64,000 nucleotides of DNA from positions 34,889 through 98,888 of the forward strand of contig JAKAKR010000014.1 of NCBI GenBank assembly GCA_021813435.1, in the 5' to 3' direction. The stretch is from Nanobdellota archaeon. GTDB lineage: Archaea; Nanobdellota; Nanobdellia; Woesearchaeales; UBA9642. Under the pieces are notes generated by a model. The model saw nothing but the letters and a program-made list of their open reading frames with translations. It was not told the DNA's origin and ran no database searches. How positions within the stretch are numbered: the first letter of the stretch is position 1; each line of letters starts with the position of its first letter. This document shows, piece by piece, positions 56,803 to 64,000 of the stretch. Position numbers and translations under genes: made by a program.

Positions 56803-57720
56803 ATGTATCAGCGTTGCAGTAGGATTAAATTTTTAAAGAACGACCTCTTTGTCCCTTGCATGCTTGACGCTGAGACAACCAAAAAGATTCTTGATTTTGT
56901 CTATAGCAAGCCGCGCTCCATCCAGGAGATTGCCCAGCATATCGGCAAGAACTGGAGGACTGCAGATACCTATACAGAAAAGATCCATAAAGAACAGGGT
57001 GTTCTTGCATTCCGGACATTTCGCGGGGGGACACGCGGGGCCTTAAAGATTGTCTATTGGAACAATGTCGAGAAGATCCATTCCTCGGATTTTCAGGAGC
57101 GGCTCTTCAAGCGCATTGAATCCAGTCGCACAAAAGAGGATTTCAGCCCCTTTGACATCTATCAGTATGTCGATGAAAAAAAACGTTCGGCATTCCTTGA
57201 GGAACAATCAGAATATCATATCACTGAAACGCAGAATCTTATCGGAAGCCTGCGCAGTGCAGCATCGCAGGTCATGATCTTTTCAGGAAATCTTTCCTGG
57301 GTCAATGCGCAGCAGGGAAGAAAGAGGATTATTGACGTCTTTGAAGAACTCGCTGATCGCAATGTCGTCATCAAGATCCTCTGTCGGGTCGATATGGATT
57401 CCATGGGTAATGTCGAGAAAATGCTTGCAATAAACCATAAGCTCAAAAAAGAGATGATTGAGATCCGTCACAGCGAGCAGCCGTTCCGCGCGTTCATCAT
57501 TGATGATACCTTTGCGCGATTCAAGGAGGTGCAATGGACGACAAAACAGACCCGGGCAGGTCCTGAAAAACGCCAGCACTATATATTCTATGAGATCCGT
57601 GATGAAGACTGGATTGAGTGGCTGGAAAAAGTGTTCTGGTCAATCTTTCGGACAAGCATTAGTGCGCAGAAGCGGATAGGGGACATCAACAGTATCCGGG
57701 CAATCAAGAACAAGAAATAA
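56803..57720 (+). CDS. HTH (TrmB-like) regulator with PLD-like C-terminal domain
   Basis: N-terminal wHTH ILDFVYSKPRSIQEIAQHIGKNWRTADTYTEKI; C-terminal ASQVMIFSGNLSWVN...RAFIIDDTFARF. Confidence 0.7.
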   Translation: MYQRCSRIKFLKNDLFVPCMLDAETTKKILDFVYSKPRSIQEIAQHIGKNWRTADTYTEKIHKEQGVLAFRTFRGGTRGALKIVYWNNVEKIHSSDFQERLFKRIESSRTKEDFSPFDIYQYVDEKKRSAFLEEQSEYHITETQNLIGSLRSAASQVMIFSGNLSWVNAQQGRKRIIDVFEELADRNVVIKILCRVDMDSMGNVEKMLAINHKLKKEMIEIRHSEQPFRAFIIDDTFARFKEVQWTTKQTRAGPEKRQHYIFYEIRDEDWIEWLEKVFWSIFRTSISAQKRIGDINSIRAIKNKK

Positions 57721-57811
57721 TACTCCGGTATCCACGATATCAGCAGAAAATCTTCCTAAATATCAATAAAAAAAGAGAAGTATCAATAAGAAAAAATAAG
57801 AAAGAAAAAAT

Positions 57812-58645
57812 TTATTCTTCGTCTTCTGCAGCGGTTTCGGCGTCTGCCTCGTTCGAGTCATCTGCATCTTCACGTGCAGATTCATCAACCGGTTCGTCGT
57901 CATCGCTGGTTTCTTCGCTTTCCTCACTGGATTGCTTAGGCGCTTCCTGTTCAGTTGCCTCAAGCTTCTCCTGATCTTTTCGCTTTTGCGCCTGCTTCAT
58001 ACGCATAAGCAGCTCTTCTTCGACAGTCTCCTTCTTCTTTTTGGACTCGATTGCAAATGATCGAATCTCAAGATTACGCAAAGGATATGTCTGATGCAGT
58101 GCCTCACGGACCTGTTTCTGGAAGCGATATTCGACAAGATCGACCACGATCTGCTCAAAATTAGTACGGTTCACTATCTCTTTACAGACTGCGCGGCAAT
58201 TCTTGATGAGTGATGCGAGTGCTGAGCCATTGGTCTTACTGTTAGTCACCATGACTGGCTTGATCCTGACGAGCTTTCCATCGCTTGTCTTGACGACAAA
58301 ACTGTCGGAGAGCTTGTCTTTTTCGCGTTTTGCAAGTCGTTTGAGTGAGGAGGGTGAGAGTTCATACTTGACGAGAGTCGTGTATCCCTTGCCTTCCTTG
58401 ACATCAGTGACCTTGAACATCAGGTTGATGTGCTGCTTTTTCATGTCGCCCACAAGCTGCATCATGTTTGCGGTGATTGCCTTGCCCATGAGGAATGATG
58501 CATCATCGACGAATGATTCTCCGATAATGCGACTGCCAAATAATTCTGGTGCAACAATCGGGCACCACTTCTTCTTTTTCTGCTTTTTTATATCTGCAGC
58601 TGCCTTTGCGGCATTCTTTGCTGCGGTCTTGTTATCATCAGCCAT
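57812..58645 (-). CDS. rps3ae: 30S ribosomal protein S3Ae (eS1)
   Basis: KKKWCPIVAPELFGSRIIGES...RNLEIRSFAIESKK; acidic C-terminal extension. Confidence 0.94.
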   Translation of the reverse strand: MADDNKTAAKNAAKAAADIKKQKKKKWCPIVAPELFGSRIIGESFVDDASFLMGKAITANMMQLVGDMKKQHINLMFKVTDVKEGKGYTTLVKYELSPSSLKRLAKREKDKLSDSFVVKTSDGKLVRIKPVMVTNSKTNGSALASLIKNCRAVCKEIVNRTNFEQIVVDLVEYRFQKQVREALHQTYPLRNLEIRSFAIESKKKKETVEEELLMRMKQAQKRKDQEKLEATEQEAPKQSSEESEETSDDDEPVDESAREDADDSNEADAETAAEDEE

Positions 58646-58776
58646 TTTTCATATCCCTCAGATTGAGATGCACGCTACGTGAAAATCCATGCACCTGATA
58701 AGCGTTTAAGAACGCCTGAATACGCTTTGGAACAAGAAAGTGTTTATAAAGGTTATTGTCCTGATAATGAATGATT

Positions 58777-59169
58777 TTATTTTCTGTGGATATACTCTTT
58801 GATATGATCCACATACCATTGCTGCACCTTGGTGAGAATGATCGTCGTGTCATCGTCGGATGGTTTGTTTGCATGATAGTTCACGGTGTTGCTGATTTTT
58901 TTGGTATCACCCAATATCACCAGGTCTTTGTTATCCATGCGTCTCCAATACCCGTTGCGTGCATGGAATTCGAGCGCAACTGGATTATGATCTGAAAATA
59001 CAATGAGCAGAGGATACTGTTTGTCATGACGGGAAGATACGCCAAGCGTCTTTGCGCAGTCCCTGTTGATTGTCTGCTGCTCTGCGATGGATAATGGCGG
59101 GTAATGGAGAAGTTCTTTTATTACTGCACTATCAATTGATGCGGGTGCATTCTGTTTTTGCGCAAGCAT
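58777..59169 (-). CDS. Hypothetical protein (130 aa)
   Basis: ORF from MLAQKQNAPASIDS; no family recognised. Confidence 0.55.
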   Translation of the reverse strand: MLAQKQNAPASIDSAVIKELLHYPPLSIAEQQTINRDCAKTLGVSSRHDKQYPLLIVFSDHNPVALEFHARNGYWRRMDNKDLVILGDTKKISNTVNYHANKPSDDDTTIILTKVQQWYVDHIKEYIHRK

Positions 59170-59307
59170 GATGTAGATACATAGTGTGCTGTTTAAATGT
59201 ATTATGATTTTATATCCGGTATATGATGTATACCGGTATATTCTGAACCATGATTGCAAGATTAAAAAAATAATGTCAGAGAAAAATTGATGACGCTCCT
59301 GATAGGA

Positions 59308-60429
59308 TTATACGAATTCTATCCCGAGAACATCCTGCATTCCAGGCTTTCCGCTCTTCTTTTCAACCACACTGCGACCAGTGATCTGACTACTCTTGAC
59401 GCCGGTCACGATGAGCATGACCTTGACTGATCCTTCAAGATCCTCAGAGATCTGCGCGCCCCAGATGATGCGTGCATCCTCATCAAGCTTTACCGATATT
59501 GCCTCGACAATCTTTTTTGCCTCGTTGAGTGTCAGGTCTGTTCCGCCGCAGACATTGATGAGCGCGCCATTGGCGCCTGCAATATCCACATCGAGAAGCG
59601 GGTTATGGATTGCCTTCTCAACTGCTTCCATTGCGCGATTATCAGTGTCGCTTTCGCCGATACCGATGAGTGCGACTCCGCCATTGCCCATGACTGCCTT
59701 GACATCTGCAAAGTCAAGATTGACAAGCCCGGTCCGGGTGATGAGTTCAGCAATGCCCTTGACTGCGTTCGTGAGTATCTCGTCAGCGACCTTGAATGCC
59801 GTGTGCAGTGGAAGGTCTGGTGCAAGTTCAATCAATTTATCATTCGGGATAACAATGAGCGTATCAACACTCTTTTCAAGATTATCAAGCCCGTACATTG
59901 CATTCTCGTAACGCCTATGGCCTTCCATGGCAAAGGGAATTGTGACGATACCGACCGTGAGTGAGCCGAGTTTCTTTGCAATCTCTGCGACCACTGCAAC
60001 ACTGCCTGTTCCTGTCCCGCCGCCAAGCCCGCAGGTCAAAAAGACCATGTCTGCGCCGGTAATAATATTTTTGATCTCGTGTTCCTGCTCATGCGCTGCA
60101 TCCTCGCCGATCTTTGGGATTCCGCCTGCGCCAAGCCCCTTGGTGAGTTCTTTTCCGATAAGAATCTTCTTGTCTGCAGAGGTGTAAAGCAGGTCCTGCG
60201 CATCCGTATTGATCGCAATGGTCTCTGCGCCGACGACACCGACTTCAGAAATCCTGTTGATAGTATTATTGCCTGCGCCGCCGCAACCCACGACCTTGAT
60301 GCTCGCTTTCTGTTTTGCAAGCATCTCTTCGAGTTCTGCATCAAGAATGTTTCGCTGGCTGGGATCTTTAGCAGTCAATTTGGGATCGAATTGTTGATGA
60401 ATCTTATCCATGTTCCACGCCTCACACAA
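59308..60429 (-). CDS. ftsZ: Cell division protein FtsZ
   Basis: VGCGGAGNNTINRI, GLGGGTGTGSVAVVAE tubulin signature. Confidence 0.97.
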   Translation of the reverse strand: MCEAWNMDKIHQQFDPKLTAKDPSQRNILDAELEEMLAKQKASIKVVGCGGAGNNTINRISEVGVVGAETIAINTDAQDLLYTSADKKILIGKELTKGLGAGGIPKIGEDAAHEQEHEIKNIITGADMVFLTCGLGGGTGTGSVAVVAEIAKKLGSLTVGIVTIPFAMEGHRRYENAMYGLDNLEKSVDTLIVIPNDKLIELAPDLPLHTAFKVADEILTNAVKGIAELITRTGLVNLDFADVKAVMGNGGVALIGIGESDTDNRAMEAVEKAIHNPLLDVDIAGANGALINVCGGTDLTLNEAKKIVEAISVKLDEDARIIWGAQISEDLEGSVKVMLIVTGVKSSQITGRSVVEKKSGKPGMQDVLGIEFV

Positions 60430-60491
60430 TTGTCTTAATTGTCCAATTAAAAATCCTGGACTTTAAAAAAGTTTCTAAAAGTTCTCTGATA

Positions 60492-61232
60492 TTACTGGAA
60501 TAGGATATCTGCGACTCCAGTGAGCCGGATGAATTCCTTTTTGAGGGTATCGGTGAGTTCAGCAGGGATCGGCGTTGCAAGCGCGATAGTTGCTACATTA
60601 TTTTCCAGTTTGACGCTCTTGAATGGGAGCTGGAACATGCCAAGGACTGCCTCGACTTTCATTGCAGTGTCAGCGATAACGCCGTTGACTGTGAGATCAT
60701 AGCTGATGTCCTGCGAGGAAAGCGGATGGTTGAAATCGACTATGACACGCCCGCCATTGACAGTGCGCACAATGCCGCGCCTTCCATCAAGCTCGACTTC
60801 AAGTCCGGGCTGCGGTGCAATCTCATGCTTGCGGAATTCCCCGATTGATATGAGTCGGAGGAGTTTTGCATCCTTCTTGCCGAATGCGAGTTCTGCAGGA
60901 AGGTCAAGATGGTAATTTCCGGATTTTTTTCCGACAAGAAAATCATCGAGCGCTTTGAGAAGTTGCCCTTCGCCGATCTTGATGATGAGAGGCTTGTAGG
61001 TTGCGCGCTCAGTGTTGAATCCATGCGCTTTTGCAACATCCTCTTTAGTGGTGTCAAAAACCGTGTCTGTGCTCTTGAGTATCCCGACAAAATCGAGTGA
61101 GACAAAATCTCCTGCCTTGATTGCAGTTGTCGTATCAAGCTGCGCCTGTACAGTCTCACTAATGTCTTTTTTCTCGTCTTTTTCGCTTGCGTTCTTCTTT
61201 ATATTCTTTTTTTCAGTATGCTCTTCTGTCAT
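60492..61232 (-). CDS. FKBP-type (SlyD-like) peptidyl-prolyl isomerase
   Basis: AGDFVSLDFVGILKSTDTVFDTT...GRRGIVRTVNGGRVIVDFNHPLSSQDISYDLTV. Confidence 0.88.
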   Translation of the reverse strand: MTEEHTEKKNIKKNASEKDEKKDISETVQAQLDTTTAIKAGDFVSLDFVGILKSTDTVFDTTKEDVAKAHGFNTERATYKPLIIKIGEGQLLKALDDFLVGKKSGNYHLDLPAELAFGKKDAKLLRLISIGEFRKHEIAPQPGLEVELDGRRGIVRTVNGGRVIVDFNHPLSSQDISYDLTVNGVIADTAMKVEAVLGMFQLPFKSVKLENNVATIALATPIPAELTDTLKKEFIRLTGVADILFQ

Positions 61233-61275
61233 GCAATCCCCTCGTTGATAGGTAATGCGAGAAACCCCGATTCAT

Positions 61276-61863
61276 TTAAAAAGTTTTAGAATGTTCGTGC
61301 AGGCGCTCTGCGTGCGTTGCGATAAAATCAATGATCTTCTGGACATTTGCCTCGACATTATCCTCGCCTGTCGTATCAATGATAAGGTCATAATTTTTCG
61401 GATCAGCAAAATTCCCGATACCATAAACCTTTTTGTATCTGATGATATCACTGGAATCCCGATCGATACATAATTGCTGTATCTCTGCAAGTGTTGCATG
61501 TTTTGACTTGCTGTTGCGTTCAGGATTCGACTGGTCTTTCATGACGCGTTCTGCAGCCTTCCAGGGCGCAACATTCAGGTATACCTTAAGTGATTGCGGG
61601 ATAAAATAATAGCCGAGGCGTCCCTGCATCACGAAATCTTTTTTGGTCTTTGCAAGTTGTATCGTGAAATTATCGGCATCCTTATCAGTGAATGATTCTG
61701 TCTCCCCCAATTTATTAAATTCTTCGATAGTCATCCCGCGCTCTGCCGCCATCTGTTTGCGCAGTGTGCCGATATCGTAGAATTCATAACCGAGTCTTTT
61801 TGCAAGCGCCTTGCCGATGGTTGTTTTTCCTGATCCGGCCTGCCCGGAAATCGTGATAATCAT
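61276..61863 (-). CDS. cmk: Cytidylate kinase (archaeal type)
   Basis: MIITISGQAGSGKTTIGKALAKRLGYEFYDIGTLRKQMA. Confidence 0.88.
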   Translation of the reverse strand: MIITISGQAGSGKTTIGKALAKRLGYEFYDIGTLRKQMAAERGMTIEEFNKLGETESFTDKDADNFTIQLAKTKKDFVMQGRLGYYFIPQSLKVYLNVAPWKAAERVMKDQSNPERNSKSKHATLAEIQQLCIDRDSSDIIRYKKVYGIGNFADPKNYDLIIDTTGEDNVEANVQKIIDFIATHAERLHEHSKTF

Positions 61864-62018
61864 TGCAGTGCAAACGTGAAGTTATATAAAAAATTTTTGG
61901 ATACCACGCCGCCTCATGCCCGCGCGGGTTGCATATCAGGCGCGCTACGCGCTCTGTGACATAATATTTATAAACTTCTTCTTATTTCATCAATCATTGA
62001 TACCAAGTGGGGGAGATT

Positions 62019-63671
62019 ATGGCAAAAGATATCCAACCAATATTTATACTACCAGAACACACGCAGCGCACAACCGGAAAGAATGCGCAGCGCAATAATA
62101 TCATGGCTGCAAAACTCGTCAGCGATATTGTACGGACAACACTCGGCCCGAAGGGCATGGACAAGATGATTGTCGATTCTATGGGCGATGTCATCATCAC
62201 CAATGATGGTGTAACTATCCTGCGGGAGATGTCTATCGAGCATCCTGCGGCAAAGATGCTTGTCGAGATCGCAAAGACTCAGGAACAGGAAGTCGGCGAC
62301 GGGACAACCACGGCAGTGGTTCTTGCCGGAGAATTATTGAAGAATGCCGAAGCGCTCCTGGACCAAAACATTCATCCGACAGTCATCGCCAAGGGTTACC
62401 GGATCGCAGCTGAAAAGGCCAATCACATCCTTGAGGGTATGGGCAAGCCGATCAAGGAATCAGACCATGAATTATTGAAGAAGATCGCGATTACTGCAAT
62501 CACTGGCAAAGAGGCAGAGCATGCAAAAGAATCATTATCAAACCTTCTTGTCAAGGCAGTCAGTTCAGTACTTGAGAAAAAGACAGTGAACGGCAAGGAG
62601 TATATCGTCATTGACAAGAATGATATCAAGATCGAGAAGAATGTCGGTGGAAGCGTCGAGGATTCAGAGCTTATCGAAGGCATTGTGCTGGACAAGGAAA
62701 AGATTCACCCAAGCATGCCATCACAGATTGCGAATGCAAAGATTGCACTTATCGATTCTGCAATTGAGGTCAAGAACACTGAGATTGATGCAAAGATCCA
62801 GATCACTGATCCTGAAAAGATGCAGGCATTTCTCCAGATGGAAGAGAACATGCTTCGCGCCATGGTTACAAAGATTGTCGAGGCAGGAGCAAATGTTGTC
62901 CTCTGCCAGAAAGGCATTGATGATTTAGCGCAGCATTTCCTTGCAAAAAAAGGGATCTATGCCTGTAGGCGTGTCAAGAAATCAGACATGGAAAAGCTTT
63001 CGCGCGCAACAGGGGCAACAATCGTCACTGATATTGATGATCTTACTGCAAAGGACTTAGGCACTGCAGGAATGATCGAGGAAGTCAAGGTCAAGGACGA
63101 GGGCATGACTTATGTGAAAAAATGCAGGAACGCAAAGGCAGTCACTATCCTTGTCAAAGGCGGAACAGAGCATGTCATTGCAGAGATCGAGCGCGCAATG
63201 GAAGACGCTATCGGGGATCTGATCTCAGCGTTGAAGAACGGCAAGATTGTTGCAGGTGCAGGAAGCTGTGAGATAGAGCTTTCACGACAACTGCGCGAAT
63301 ATTCCAATTCATTGTCCGGGCGAGAGCAGCTTGCAGTCAAGGCATTTGCAGACTCCATGGAAGTCATCCCTAAGACTCTTGCAGAGAATGCAGGACTCGA
63401 CCCGATTGATATTCTTGTCGCACTCAAATCTGCGCATGATAAAAAACAGGTCTGGGCAGGTGTTGATGTATTCTCCGGCAAGGTCATTGATGCATGGGAT
63501 GAAGGAATCATCGAGCCGCTCAGGATAAAGACCCAGGCAGTGAGTTCAGCTTCTGAGGTCGCGGTCATGATCCTGCGCATCGATGATGTGATTGCAGGAA
63601 ATCAGGGATCAGCAGGCAGTGGCGGCGGTCAGGGAATGGGCGGAATGCCGCAAGGCATGCCAGAATATTAG
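62019..63671 (+). CDS. thsA: Thermosome subunit (group II chaperonin)
   Basis: [46 protein letters not shown]-terminal [16 protein letters not shown]. Confidence 0.97.
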   Translation: MAKDIQPIFILPEHTQRTTGKNAQRNNIMAAKLVSDIVRTTLGPKGMDKMIVDSMGDVIITNDGVTILREMSIEHPAAKMLVEIAKTQEQEVGDGTTTAVVLAGELLKNAEALLDQNIHPTVIAKGYRIAAEKANHILEGMGKPIKESDHELLKKIAITAITGKEAEHAKESLSNLLVKAVSSVLEKKTVNGKEYIVIDKNDIKIEKNVGGSVEDSELIEGIVLDKEKIHPSMPSQIANAKIALIDSAIEVKNTEIDAKIQITDPEKMQAFLQMEENMLRAMVTKIVEAGANVVLCQKGIDDLAQHFLAKKGIYACRRVKKSDMEKLSRATGATIVTDIDDLTAKDLGTAGMIEEVKVKDEGMTYVKKCRNAKAVTILVKGGTEHVIAEIERAMEDAIGDLISALKNGKIVAGAGSCEIELSRQLREYSNSLSGREQLAVKAFADSMEVIPKTLAENAGLDPIDILVALKSAHDKKQVWAGVDVFSGKVIDAWDEGIIEPLRIKTQAVSSASEVAVMILRIDDVIAGNQGSAGSGGGQGMGGMPQGMPEY

Positions 63672-63704
63672 TGATGACATTATTTTTTATATTATTTTCT
63701 TACC

Positions 63705-63971
63705 ATGGACTTTGACAAGTGGTCTTTTGAAAAGCGAAAGATGTTTCTGAAATCATTGCGCCATAAGGATGATGATGCGTTATATCATGCATTCAAAAAA
63801 GAGGGTTTTGAGGTCTTCAAATCCGGCGAGGGCAGCGACTTTTATGCCATGACCCCTTCAGGTGTGCAATATTATTTTGCCGTAAAACCAGAGAAGGCAA
63901 AACGCACTGCACTGCAAAATGAGATGAAAAAGAAATTCATGCATCGGTATGTACTGATAGTTCGGGATTGA
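63705..63971 (+). CDS. Hypothetical protein (88 aa)
   Basis: Complete ORF after the thermosome gene. Confidence 0.55.
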   Translation: MDFDKWSFEKRKMFLKSLRHKDDDALYHAFKKEGFEVFKSGEGSDFYAMTPSGVQYYFAVKPEKAKRTALQNEMKKKFMHRYVLIVRD

Positions 63972-64000
63972 TTCTTATTGCGCGGCATGACAAAAATTTT

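Noticed and set aside
1-64000. CRISPR array, rRNA operon, IS element transposase or prophage genes
   Set aside because: No regularly spaced direct repeats, no rRNA-like sequence, and no transposase, integrase or capsid ORFs were seen.

Overview
The window is archaeal chromosome. Markers: split RNA polymerase genes (rpoH-B''-B'-A'-A'') followed by L30e-NusA-S12, plus S3Ae, L37Ae, RpoP, Pcc1, prefoldin beta, thermosome, FtsZ, intron-bearing tRNAs and TATA-type promoters. Gene content looks DPANN/euryarchaeal-like, but lineage cannot be fixed from this window. About 60 CDS and 7 tRNA genes (Gln, Pro x3, Lys, Asp, Tyr; four with introns) are supported. Accessory content: (i) a tight left-edge cluster GIY-YIG / Cas4-RecB-like PD-(D/E)XK / HEPN / type III-like Mod methyltransferase; (ii) a complete bacterial-style oxidative pentose-phosphate operon (gnd-pgl-zwf); (iii) a VOC / RibD-DHFR-like / VOC cluster. 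The most unusual signals are non-coding. First, an ~86-87 bp element sits directly downstream of two different tRNA-Pro genes. It shares a 36-nt identical core and a covarying hairpin, and each copy is closed by a second, host-specific copy of the tRNA 3' end. Second, a pair of homologous structured ~80-nt intergenic elements lies at ~8.0 kb and ~53.5 kb. Several other hairpin-rich intergenic candidates and two palindromic operator candidates are also reported. All calls come from reading the sequence and the supplied ORFs; no database search was run.
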